In this document: positions 4,605-13,073 of the stretch, piece by piece
Position numbering within the stretch: the first letter of the stretch is position 1
Layout of the letters: every line of letters starts with the position of its first letter
Assembly: GCA_964461765.1 (NCBI GenBank)
Contig: CAYWVS010000076.1
Location: 1 to 15,206, forward strand
DNA: 15,206 nucleotides
From: JAVVUJ01 sp964461765
GTDB lineage: Bacteria; Bacillota; Clostridia; Peptostreptococcales; Anaerovoracaceae
Direction of reading: 5' to 3'
Made by a program: the position numbers and the translations under genes
Notes under the pieces: model-generated
What the model saw: only the letters and a program-made list of their open reading frames with translations
Database searches by the model: none
What the model was told of the DNA's origin: nothing

Positions 4605-7600
4605 ATGCCAAATGCCGTTAAAATAGGCAAAAGAACACGTATGAGCTACTCAAAAATCCGAGAAGTAGCAGAGATGCCCAATCTGATTGAAATTCAGACG
4701 GAATCCTACAATTGGTTTATTGAGGAAGGTTTGAGAGAAGTTTTTGAAGATATCTCCCCCATTAAGGACTATGCGGGGAACTTAGTACTGGAATTTATTG
4801 ATTATTCATTGAAGGATAAGCCTAAATACGGTCAAGAAGAATGTAAAGATCGTGACGTAACCTATGCTGCTCCATTGAAGGTAAAGGTGCGATTGGTCAA
4901 TAAAGAGACGGGAGAAGTAAAGGAGCAAGAGGTTTTCATGGGGGATTTCCCTTTGATGACAGAGAAAGGGACCTTTATTTACAACGGTGCCGAGAGAGTT
5001 GTGGTAACACAGTTAGTTCGTTCGCCGGGGCCTTACTACGATGTGACTATTGATAAATCCAATAATAAGCTTTTTTCAACCACGATTATACCCAATCGTG
5101 GAGCTTGGCTTGAATATGAAACAGACTCAAACGAGATCATTTCTGTGAGGGTTGACAGAACCAGAAAGCAACCTGCTACCACACTTCTGCGAGCATTGGG
5201 CATCAGTACCGACAAAGAAATACTGGATATCTTTGGAGAAGACCAAAGATTGATGAAAACTCTTGAAAAGGATCCTACCAGAAACTATGAAGAGGGATTG
5301 AAGGAAATCTATAAAAAGTTGCGTCCCGGTGAGCCTCCTACAGTGGAGAGTGCCAAAGCTATGCTGGATTCCTTATTCTTTGACCCTAAAAGATATGATT
5401 TAGCAAAAGTAGGACGTTATAAATACAATAAAAAACTTGGATTATCCAACAGGATTATCGGATGCGTATCGGCAGAGGACATCATGGATCCCAATACAGG
5501 TGAAATTATCTTTGAAAAAGATAAAAAAATCACCAGAGATGATGGTTTTGCCATTGAAAATGCAGGTGTAAAGCATGTTTTGGTCTATAGCAAGACAGAT
5601 GATGGACAGGTTGTAAAAGTAATCGGAAACCATTTTGTCAGCCTGCAAAACTATGTGGACTTTGATGTAGATGATTTAAAGCTGAGAAGCAAGGTATATT
5701 ACCCTGTTTTAAAAGATATATTGGAAAACAATCAAGGAGATGATGCAATCAGAGAAGCATTGATTGCTAACAAAAATACACTTTCGCCCAAGCATATTTT
5801 GCTGGACGATGTGATTGCATCCATCAGTTATATATTGAATTTAGCCCATGGAATCGGAAATGTGGATGATATAGACCATTTAGGAAACAGAAGACTCAGA
5901 ACCGTGGGAGAACTGTTACAGAACCAATTCCGTATCGGACTAGCTAGGATGGAACGTGTAGTAAAGGAAAGAATGACAATTCAAGACATTGAGGTCACCA
6001 CGCCTCAGGCTTTGATGAACATCAGACCTGTTACTGCAGCCATTAAAGAATTCTTTGGAAGCTCTCAGCTTTCTCAATTTATGGATCAGACCAATCCTTT
6101 AGCTGAATTAACCCATAAGAGAAGGCTTTCAGCTCTGGGTCCCGGAGGACTTTCCAGAGAAAGAGCGGGCTTTGAGGTGCGTGACGTACACCATTCTCAT
6201 TACGGAAGAATGTGCCCCATAGAAACCCCTGAAGGACCTAACATCGGTTTGATCGGTTCCTTAACCACCTATGGAAAAATTAATTCCTATGGATTTATAG
6301 AGACTCCTTACCGATTGGTAGACAAAGAAAACGGTATAGTGACAGAAACTATAGAGTACTTGACCGCCGACGAAGAGGAAATGCTCATCATCGCTCAGGC
6401 CAACGAACCTTTGGATTCACAAGGGAAGTTTGTCAACGCCAGAGTAGCATCCCGAGGCGAAGGAGGCGAAATCGACTTAGTACCCAGGGAAATGATTGAT
6501 TACATGGACGTTTCTCCTAAGCAAGTAGTATCTGTAGCCACTGCTATGATTCCTTTCTTGGAGAACGACGACGCCAACCGCGCCCTTATGGGTTCCAACA
6601 TGCAACGTCAGGCCGTTCCACTGCTCATTACCGATGCGCCTATTGTAGGAACCGGAATGGAGTATTTGGCTGCCAGAGATTCAGGAGTAGTGCTTTTGGC
6701 AAAAAATGCCGGAACTGTTGAATATGTTGATGCAAATAAGATCATAATCAATAGAGAAGACGGCACGGGTAGGGATCTCTATGAGATGCTTAAATTTAAA
6801 CGATCAAACCAAGGTACTTGTATTAACCAAAGACCTATTGTAAATAAAAATGAAAGAGTGGAGAAGGGCGAAGTAATTGCGGACGGACCTTCCACGGATA
6901 CCGGAGAAATTGCTTTAGGAAGAAACCTTCTGGTAGGATTTATGACCTGGGAAGGTTACAACTACGAGGATGCCATTATCTTAAATGAAAAATTGATAAT
7001 GGACGATACCCTTACCACGCTGCATATTGAGGAATATGAGTCAGAAGCCAGGGACACCAAGCTTGGACCTGAGGAGATTACCAGAGATATTCCTAATGTA
7101 GGGGAAGATTCCTTGAAGGATTTGGATGAAGAGGGAATTATCCGAATCGGGGCGGAGGTCAGCTCTTCCGATATTTTGGTAGGAAAGGTTACCCCTAAGG
7201 GAGAAACCGAGCTTACAGCGGAAGAAAGACTATTACGAGCCATATTTGGAGAAAAGGCACGAGAAGTGAGAGATACTTCTCTGAGAGTTCCCCACGGAGA
7301 GACAGGGATTGTAGTAGACGTAAAAGTATTTAGCAGAGAAAACGGGGATGAATTGCCTCCCGGTGTCAATAAATTAGTAAGATGCTATATCGCCACAAAG
7401 AGAAAGATCAGCGTGGGAGATAAAATGGCAGGACGTCATGGAAACAAAGGGGTAATTTCCAGGATTTTACCGGAAGAAGATATGCCGTTTATGGAAAATG
7501 GTATACCCCTTCAAGTAATGCTTAACCCCCTTGGAGTTCCATCTCGTATGAACGTCGGGCAAGTTCTGGAGGTTCACCTGGGATTGGTTGCCAGCCATAA

Positions 7601-8333
7601 GGGATGGCACATCGCTACTCCGGTATTTGACGGAGCCAGTGAAAAAGATATTATTAAGCTGTTAGAGGAAAATGGATTCCCCACAAGCGGAAAGCTGATT
7701 CTTCGGGATGGCAGAACGGGAGAACCCTTTGATAACCCTGTAACCGTAGGTTACATGTATATGTTAAAGCTTCACCATTTGGTAGATGATAAGATCCACG
7801 CCAGAAGCACAGGACCTTACTCTCTGGTTACACAACAGCCTTTGGGCGGAAAAGCGCAATTTGGCGGACAGAGATTTGGAGAGATGGAAGTATGGGCACT
7901 GGAAGCATACGGTGCGGCATATACTCTGCAAGAAATCCTTACGGTGAAATCCGACGACGTTGTGGGAAGGGTGAAAACCTACGAAGCTGTGGTGAAAGGG
8001 GACAATATTCCTGAACCGGGTATTCCTGAATCCTTTAAGGTATTGATTAAAGAGATGCAGAGTTTAGGACTTGATGTAAAAGTCCTTACAGGAGATAACG
8101 AAGAGATTGAATTGAAAGAATCCTTAGCCTTTGACGGTGCAAGCATCGTTGAAAGCGTAATCGATATGGATAGCATTACCGATGAAACTGAGATCCTTCA
8201 CGGAGAAGCCGGTTTCTCAGAATTTAGAGAAGACTTTGATTCCTTGGATGACGATGAAGAAGAAGGATTAGAAGATTTTGGTGATGCTGAGGAAGATGAT
8301 TTGGACGACGATCATTTCGATGATGTTGAATAA
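4605..8333 (+). CDS. rpoB: DNA-directed RNA polymerase subunit beta, 1242 aa
   Basis: The beta subunit forms one side of the polymerase cleft and part of the active site. Visible landmarks are the fork/rifampicin region SSQLSQFMDQTNPLAEL to THKRRLSALGPGG (residues 486-513), the RMCPIETPEGPNIGLI motif, GDKMAGRHGNKGVIS with the active-site lysines, and the C-terminal LGGKAQFGGQRFGEMEVWALEAYGA clamp segment. Residues matching E. coli D516, H526 and S531 (here D494, H504, S509) are wild type. The protein is about 50 residues longer than B. subtilis RpoB, partly because of an acidic tail (1210-1242, 21 of 33 Asp/Glu). The start is ATG 4605: AAGGAG (4591-4596) sits eight bases before it, overlaps a GTG at 4596, and is too close to the ATG at 4599. 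rpoC follows after 59 bases. Confidence 0.98.
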   Translation: MPNAVKIGKRTRMSYSKIREVAEMPNLIEIQTESYNWFIEEGLREVFEDISPIKDYAGNLVLEFIDYSLKDKPKYGQEECKDRDVTYAAPLKVKVRLVNKETGEVKEQEVFMGDFPLMTEKGTFIYNGAERVVVTQLVRSPGPYYDVTIDKSNNKLFSTTIIPNRGAWLEYETDSNEIISVRVDRTRKQPATTLLRALGISTDKEILDIFGEDQRLMKTLEKDPTRNYEEGLKEIYKKLRPGEPPTVESAKAMLDSLFFDPKRYDLAKVGRYKYNKKLGLSNRIIGCVSAEDIMDPNTGEIIFEKDKKITRDDGFAIENAGVKHVLVYSKTDDGQVVKVIGNHFVSLQNYVDFDVDDLKLRSKVYYPVLKDILENNQGDDAIREALIANKNTLSPKHILLDDVIASISYILNLAHGIGNVDDIDHLGNRRLRTVGELLQNQFRIGLARMERVVKERMTIQDIEVTTPQALMNIRPVTAAIKEFFGSSQLSQFMDQTNPLAELTHKRRLSALGPGGLSRERAGFEVRDVHHSHYGRMCPIETPEGPNIGLIGSLTTYGKINSYGFIETPYRLVDKENGIVTETIEYLTADEEEMLIIAQANEPLDSQGKFVNARVASRGEGGEIDLVPREMIDYMDVSPKQVVSVATAMIPFLENDDANRALMGSNMQRQAVPLLITDAPIVGTGMEYLAARDSGVVLLAKNAGTVEYVDANKIIINREDGTGRDLYEMLKFKRSNQGTCINQRPIVNKNERVEKGEVIADGPSTDTGEIALGRNLLVGFMTWEGYNYEDAIILNEKLIMDDTLTTLHIEEYESEARDTKLGPEEITRDIPNVGEDSLKDLDEEGIIRIGAEVSSSDILVGKVTPKGETELTAEERLLRAIFGEKAREVRDTSLRVPHGETGIVVDVKVFSRENGDELPPGVNKLVRCYIATKRKISVGDKMAGRHGNKGVISRILPEEDMPFMENGIPLQVMLNPLGVPSRMNVGQVLEVHLGLVASHKGWHIATPVFDGASEKDIIKLLEENGFPTSGKLILRDGRTGEPFDNPVTVGYMYMLKLHHLVDDKIHARSTGPYSLVTQQPLGGKAQFGGQRFGEMEVWALEAYGAAYTLQEILTVKSDDVVGRVKTYEAVVKGDNIPEPGIPESFKVLIKEMQSLGLDVKVLTGDNEEIELKESLAFDGASIVESVIDMDSITDETEILHGEAGFSEFREDFDSLDDDEEEGLEDFGDAEEDDLDDDHFDDVE

Positions 8334-8375
8334 AGCTCATTGAATATTTGTTATTTTTAGTAAACCATATATATA

Positions 8376-8395
8376 GAAGGGAGAGGCGCTCCTTG
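8376..8395 (+). promoter_or_regulatory. rpoC ribosome binding site inside a small hairpin, with TTG start
   Basis: GAAGGGAG (8376-8383) lies nine bases before the TTG start. AGGGAG (8378-8383) can pair with CTCCTT (8389-8394), counting one G-U pair, around a five-base loop AGGCG. The stem would bury both the ribosome site and the first two bases of the start codon. The site decides the start of rpoC; control by the hairpin is inference. Confidence 0.5.
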
Positions 8396-11300
8396 TACGA
8401 ATTAAATAATTTTGAAGCATTAAAAATCAGTCTGGCATCAAGCGATAAGATCAGAAGTTGGTCAAAGGGCGAGGTAAAGAAGCCTGAAACCATCAACTAC
8501 AGGACTTTAAAACCTGAAAAAGAAGGTTTATTCTGTGAGAAAATCTTTGGACCTACTAAAGACTGGGAATGTCACTGTGGAAAATACAAGAGAATCAGAT
8601 ATAAAGGAATCGTTTGCGATCGTTGTGGCGTTGAAGTCACTAAAGCAAAGGTAAGAAGAGAGAGAATGGGTCACATTGAGCTTGCGGCACCTGTTTCACA
8701 TATCTGGTACTTCAAGGGCATTCCAAGCAGAATGGGTTTGGTGCTGGATATGTCTCCGAGAAATTTGGAAAAGGTTCTTTACTTTGCTGCCTATATCGTT
8801 ACAGATCCGGGTGAATCAGAATTTTCCTATAAAGAAATATTAACAGAACAACAATATAGAGAAGCAAAAGAAAAGCATGGAAACGCTTTTAAAGCCGGTA
8901 TGGGTGCGGAAGCTATTCGCGAGCTGCTGATGCAGATTGACTTGGTGAAGCTTTCAGATGAGTTGAGAGGAAAGCTGAAAGAAGCATCAGGACAGAAAAA
9001 AATAAGAATTGTACGAAGATTAGAAGTGATAGAGGCCTTAAGGCTTTCCGGAAATCATCCTGATTGGATGATCTTGGAGGTTGTTCCTGTCATTCCACCT
9101 GATTTGAGACCAATGGTTCAGTTGGATGGGGGACGTTTTGCCACTTCCGATTTAAATGACTTATACAGAAGAGTAATCAATAGAAATAACAGATTAAAGA
9201 GACTGTTAGACCTAGGTGCGCCGGACATCATCGTAAGAAACGAAAAGCGTATGCTACAGGAAGCTGTGGATGCGCTCATCGACAACGGCAGAAGGGGCAG
9301 ACCCGTTACAGGACCGGGAAGCAGACCTCTGAAGTCCCTCTCCGACATGTTGAAGGGAAAACAGGGAAGATTTCGACAGAACTTGCTTGGAAAACGTGTA
9401 GACTACTCAGGACGTTCCGTTATCGTAGTAGGACCCGAGCTGAAATTCTATCAGTGCGGTCTTCCTAAGAAGATGGCATTGGAATTGTTCAAGCCTTTTA
9501 TCATGAAAAAGCTTGTTCAAGATGGGCTATCACACAACATTAAAAGTGCTAAAAGAATGGTAGAAAAGGTCAGACCTGAGGTTTGGGACGTATTGGATGA
9601 GGTTATCAAAGAACATCCTGTACTTTTGAACCGTGCTCCTACCTTGCATAGATTGGGAATTCAAGCATTTGAGCCCGTACTGGTTGAGGGTAAGGCCATC
9701 AAGCTGCATCCTTTGGTATGTACTGCCTATAATGCAGACTTCGACGGTGACCAAATGGCCGTTCACGTGCCTCTATCCGTAGAGGCTCAGGCTGAAGCCA
9801 GATTCTTGATGCTTTCTGTAAATAATATTTTAGCACCTAAGGATGGAACCCCCATCACCACCCCTACTCAGGATATGATTCTGGGAAGTTACTACCTGAC
9901 TCATCCCGGTGAGGAAGAAAATAAGGGTAGAAACGAAAAGGGCGATGGCAAGATCTTTACGGACTTTGATGAAATGCTTATGGCATACAGGAATAGCGTG
10001 GTTACCTTGCACGCAAGGGTAAAGGTGCGCAGATATATTCCGGGAGATGATAAGGGTAAGCTCATAGAATCCACCGTAGGAAGATTTATCTTTAATGAAA
10101 ACATTCCTCAGGACTTGGGTTATGTCAATAGAGAAGAGGATGCTTATTCTCTGGAAGTAGATTTCCTATGCGATAAGAAAAAATTAGGGCAAATCATTGA
10201 TAGATGTTATAGAAAACACGGCAACACAAAGACTGCTATTATGTTGGACTTTATCAAAGATATGGGTTTCCACTATTCCACAGTAGGTGCCATTACTATC
10301 GGAATATCCGACATGGAAATTCCGACTCAAAAGACCGGCATCATAGAAGAAGCAGAAGCAAAGGTTACAAAATATGAAACAGCGTTCCGAAGAGGTCTGA
10401 TGTCCAACGGTGAGCGTTATGAGAAGGTTATTGCTACCTGGAACAAAGCTACGGATGACGTTGCGGATGCTCTGATGGATTCTTTAGGAACCCTCAACAA
10501 CCTCTTTATCATGGCACATTCCGGAGCCCGAGGAAGTAAGAACCAGATCAGACAGATCGGTGGTATGCGTGGTCTGATGGCCAACGCTTCCGGTAAGACC
10601 ATAGAAATTCCGATCAAGGCGAACTTCCGAGAGGGATTATCCGTTTTGGAGTACTTTATCTCCACCAACGGAGCAAGAAAAGGTTTGGCGGATACCGCGC
10701 TGAGAACAGCCGACTCAGGATACCTGACCAGAAGGTTGGTAGACGTTTCTCATAACGTAATCGTGAGAGAGTTGGATTGTAACACCGATGAAGGTATCGA
10801 AGTAAGAGCCTTTACCGATGGAAAAGAAGTAATTGAGCCATTGAAGCTTCGTATTATCGGAAGAATCGCTATTTCTGATGTGATTCACCCAGAAACGGGA
10901 GAAGTCATAGTGGGCGAGGGCGAAGAGATTACCGAAGTTCACGCTAATGCTATAGAAAATAGTGGTATTGAAGCTGTGGCTATCCGCTCGGTAATGACCT
11001 GTAAGAGCACTTATGGTATCTGCGCTAAATGTTATGGAAGAAACTTAGCCACAGGAGAACCTGTGAACATAGGAGAGGCTGTTGGAATTACCGCAGCACA
11101 ATCCATTGGAGAACCGGGAACACAGCTTACCATGAGAACCTTCCATACGGGAGGTGTTGCAGGAAGCGATATCACTCACGGTCTGCCCAGAGTTGAGGAG
11201 CTCTTTGAAGCCAGAAAACCAAAAGGTCTTGCAGAAATCTGTGAAGCCGACGGTACCGTGGTCTCCATTGAAACCCGAAAGGACAATAAGACTGAGGTTA

Positions 11301-11968
11301 AAGTTCGTGGAGAAGAAGAGCGCGTATATGTAATCGCATATGGAGCCAGACTAAATGTAAAAGAGGGTGACTATGTCTTAGCCGGTGATCAGATCACTAG
11401 GGGACCTTTGAATCCTCACGATATATTGCGCCTGAACGGTGTAGAAGGAGTATATCAATATCTCCTAAAGGAAGTTCAGCGTGTGTATAAGCAGCAAGGG
11501 GTAGACATCAACGATAAGCACGTTGAGGTTATCGCAAGTCAGATGCTTGCAAAATACAGAATCGAAGAGGCGGGGGACACCAGATTATTGCCAGGGGCTC
11601 TCTACAGTAAATTCGAACTGGAGGATGCAAATCAACAAGCTGAAGAAGAAGGTTTAGAACCAGCCATAGGAAAGAGAGTTCTTTTGGGAATTACCAAGGC
11701 TTCCCTGGCTACAAATTCATTCCTCTCTGCGGCTTCTTTCCAGGAGACCACCAGAGTGCTTACAGATGCTGCTATCAAAGGAAAGACAGATCACCTGTTA
11801 GGTCTGAAGGAAAATGTAATCATCGGTAAGCTCATACCTGCGGGAACTGGCATGAAGAGATACAAGGATATCAACTTGGATTATGGTGTCAACACTGCTC
11901 TTATGGAAGCTCACGTAGTGGATTACGACGACGAAGAGGATTCCGAAATGGAAACGGAGATCAATTAA
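8393..11968 (+). CDS. rpoC: DNA-directed RNA polymerase subunit beta', 1191 aa
   Basis: The beta' subunit carries the catalytic magnesium, the clamp, the bridge helix and the trigger loop. The active-site loop NADFDGD is at residues 447-453. The clamp zinc site has Cys60, Cys62, Cys75 and Cys78 (CHCGKY, VCDRCG), and the second zinc site has Cys796, Cys870, Cys877 and Cys880 (CKSTYGICAKC). The bridge-helix/trigger-loop region reads AAQSIGEPGTQLTMRTFHTG. The size matches the 1199-residue B. subtilis protein, without the large proteobacterial insertion. The translation MYELNNFEALKISLAS matches the usual clostridial N-terminus when started at TTG 8393. An upstream in-frame TTG at 8348 adds 15 unrelated residues and is rejected. 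The C-terminus ends in acidic YDDEEDSEMETEIN. Confidence 0.97.
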   Translation: MYELNNFEALKISLASSDKIRSWSKGEVKKPETINYRTLKPEKEGLFCEKIFGPTKDWECHCGKYKRIRYKGIVCDRCGVEVTKAKVRRERMGHIELAAPVSHIWYFKGIPSRMGLVLDMSPRNLEKVLYFAAYIVTDPGESEFSYKEILTEQQYREAKEKHGNAFKAGMGAEAIRELLMQIDLVKLSDELRGKLKEASGQKKIRIVRRLEVIEALRLSGNHPDWMILEVVPVIPPDLRPMVQLDGGRFATSDLNDLYRRVINRNNRLKRLLDLGAPDIIVRNEKRMLQEAVDALIDNGRRGRPVTGPGSRPLKSLSDMLKGKQGRFRQNLLGKRVDYSGRSVIVVGPELKFYQCGLPKKMALELFKPFIMKKLVQDGLSHNIKSAKRMVEKVRPEVWDVLDEVIKEHPVLLNRAPTLHRLGIQAFEPVLVEGKAIKLHPLVCTAYNADFDGDQMAVHVPLSVEAQAEARFLMLSVNNILAPKDGTPITTPTQDMILGSYYLTHPGEEENKGRNEKGDGKIFTDFDEMLMAYRNSVVTLHARVKVRRYIPGDDKGKLIESTVGRFIFNENIPQDLGYVNREEDAYSLEVDFLCDKKKLGQIIDRCYRKHGNTKTAIMLDFIKDMGFHYSTVGAITIGISDMEIPTQKTGIIEEAEAKVTKYETAFRRGLMSNGERYEKVIATWNKATDDVADALMDSLGTLNNLFIMAHSGARGSKNQIRQIGGMRGLMANASGKTIEIPIKANFREGLSVLEYFISTNGARKGLADTALRTADSGYLTRRLVDVSHNVIVRELDCNTDEGIEVRAFTDGKEVIEPLKLRIIGRIAISDVIHPETGEVIVGEGEEITEVHANAIENSGIEAVAIRSVMTCKSTYGICAKCYGRNLATGEPVNIGEAVGITAAQSIGEPGTQLTMRTFHTGGVAGSDITHGLPRVEELFEARKPKGLAEICEADGTVVSIETRKDNKTEVKVRGEEERVYVIAYGARLNVKEGDYVLAGDQITRGPLNPHDILRLNGVEGVYQYLLKEVQRVYKQQGVDINDKHVEVIASQMLAKYRIEEAGDTRLLPGALYSKFELEDANQQAEEEGLEPAIGKRVLLGITKASLATNSFLSAASFQETTRVLTDAAIKGKTDHLLGLKENVIIGKLIPAGTGMKRYKDINLDYGVNTALMEAHVVDYDDEEDSEMETEIN

Positions 11969-11979
11969 GAACAATCTAA

Positions 11980-12009
11980 TTGACAGATACAATATATTTA
12001 TGGTAAAGT
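11980..12009 (+). promoter_or_regulatory. Sigma-A-type promoter for the str operon
   Basis: TTGACA (11980-11985), an 18-base spacer and an extended -10, TGGTAAAGT, with TAAAGT at 12004-12009. It begins 12 bases after the rpoC stop and would give a leader of roughly 50 bases before rpsL. There is no terminator between rpoC and the promoter, so some transcription from the polymerase genes may continue into the str operon. Confidence 0.7.
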
Positions 12010-12068
12010 ATAGGTTGGTTTGAAGTCATCAGGACTTGAAATAGTATTTTTTAAGAAAGGAGATACGA

Positions 12069-12488
12069 ATGCCTACAATCAATCAATTGGTGAGACAGGG
12101 CAGAACAAGCGCTGTTAAAAAATCCACTGCGCCAGCACTTTTGAAGGGTATGAATACCATCAGAAGAGAGGCAACAGACACAGAAGCACCTCAAAAGAGG
12201 GGAGTTTGCACATCTGTCAAAACTGTTACACCAAAGAAGCCAAACTCTGCACTTAGAAAAGTTGCTAGGGTACGTCTTACAAATGGTATTGAAGTAACTG
12301 CATATATCCCAGGGGTTGGTCATAACCTTCAGGAGCATAGCGTAGTGCTGATCAGAGGCGGAAGAGTTAAAGACCTTCCCGGTGTAAGATATCACATTAT
12401 TAGAGGTACTTTGGATACTGCCGGAGTGGCTAACAGAAGTCAGTCTCGTTCCAAGTATGGAGCAAAGAGACCTAAAAAAGCGAAGTAA
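12069..12488 (+). CDS. rpsL: 30S ribosomal protein S12, 139 aa
   Basis: S12 lies at the decoding centre and checks codon-anticodon pairing. The core TPKKPNSALRKVARVRLTNG and the segment HNLQEHSVVLIRGGRVKDLPGVRYH are the family signatures. The lysines where streptomycin-resistance changes occur are present (Lys56 in TPKKP and Lys101 in GRVKDLPG), so the sequence looks wild type; Asp102 is the residue that RimO modifies in some bacteria. The length, with an internal segment longer than in E. coli, matches the Firmicutes form (B. subtilis 138). AAAGGAGA (12056-12063) precedes the ATG. It is the first gene of the str operon. No L7Ae-like gene lies between it and rpoC, unlike in Bacillus. Confidence 0.98.
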   Translation: MPTINQLVRQGRTSAVKKSTAPALLKGMNTIRREATDTEAPQKRGVCTSVKTVTPKKPNSALRKVARVRLTNGIEVTAYIPGVGHNLQEHSVVLIRGGRVKDLPGVRYHIIRGTLDTAGVANRSQSRSKYGAKRPKKAK

Positions 12489-12533
12489 AATCGGGAAACA
12501 CTTAAAATGTGCCCTTGATATATAAAATTATCA

Positions 12534-12559
12534 TTGGCACCACGCCAACCAAATGGTTG
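12534..12559 (+). promoter_or_regulatory. Overlapping hairpins between rpsL and rpsG, possible S7 site
   Basis: TTGGC (12534-12538) pairs with GCCAA (12544-12548), and CAACC (12546-12550) pairs with GGTTG (12555-12559). They share bases, so only one can form. In E. coli, S7 represses the str operon by binding between rpsL and rpsG; a similar role here is a guess from position, since the sequence does not clearly match that site. The 102-base gap holds nothing else I recognise. Confidence 0.3.
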
Positions 12560-12590
12560 TCGAGTACCGAATCAAAAGGAGGGAAGAGAC

Positions 12591-13061
12591 GTGCCAAGAA
12601 GAGGAAACGTACCAAAGAGAGAAGTGCTTCCGGATCCCGTTTATGGTAGTGTTGTTGTAGCAAAGCTGATTAACAGTATTATGTTAGATGGGAAAAAAGG
12701 TATAGCACAATCAATTGTATATGATGCATTTGATAAGATCAAAGAGACCACAGGAGAAGATCCACTTGAGACCTTTGATAAAGCAATCGGCAACATTATG
12801 CCGGTATTAGAAGTAAAAGCCAGACGTGTGGGTGGTGCCAACTACCAAGTTCCTATCGAAGTTAGAAGCGAAAGACGTCAGACTTTGGGACTGCGATGGC
12901 TGACAAAGTACACCAGAGCCAGAGGCGAAAAGACCATGAGTGAAAGACTTGCCAAGGAACTGATGGATGCTGCCAATAATGCAGGAGCTTCCGTAAAGAA
13001 AAAGGAAGATACGCATAAGATGGCAGAGGCAAATAAAGCATTTGCCCATTACAGATGGTAG
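12591..13061 (+). CDS. rpsG: 30S ribosomal protein S7, 156 aa
   Basis: S7 starts assembly of the 30S head and contacts mRNA and tRNA at the E site. The translation begins MPRRGNVPKREVLPDPVYGS, contains KLINSIMLDGKKGIAQ (start of the helical domain) and the RNA-binding stretch RVGGANYQVPIEVRSERRQTLGLRWL, and ends NKAFAHYRW, all standard. Starting at GTG 12591 gives exactly the usual 156 residues, with AAAAGGAGGG (12574-12583) seven bases upstream. The frame is open further back to 12534, but the extra 19 residues look unrelated. The stop codon TAG is part of the fusA Shine-Dalgarno, so translation of S7 and EF-G is probably coupled. Confidence 0.97.
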   Translation: MPRRGNVPKREVLPDPVYGSVVVAKLINSIMLDGKKGIAQSIVYDAFDKIKETTGEDPLETFDKAIGNIMPVLEVKARRVGGANYQVPIEVRSERRQTLGLRWLTKYTRARGEKTMSERLAKELMDAANNAGASVKKKEDTHKMAEANKAFAHYRW

Positions 13062-13073
13062 GAGGACTCTAGA

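Noticed and set aside
6060..6143. Possible rifampicin-resistance change in RpoB
   Set aside because: All key residues of the rifampicin region match the sensitive consensus; the same holds for the streptomycin sites in S12.
12534..12590. An upstream start for S7 adding 19 residues
   Set aside because: S7 is normally 156 residues and starts MPRRG; the GTG at 12591 has an excellent ribosome site.
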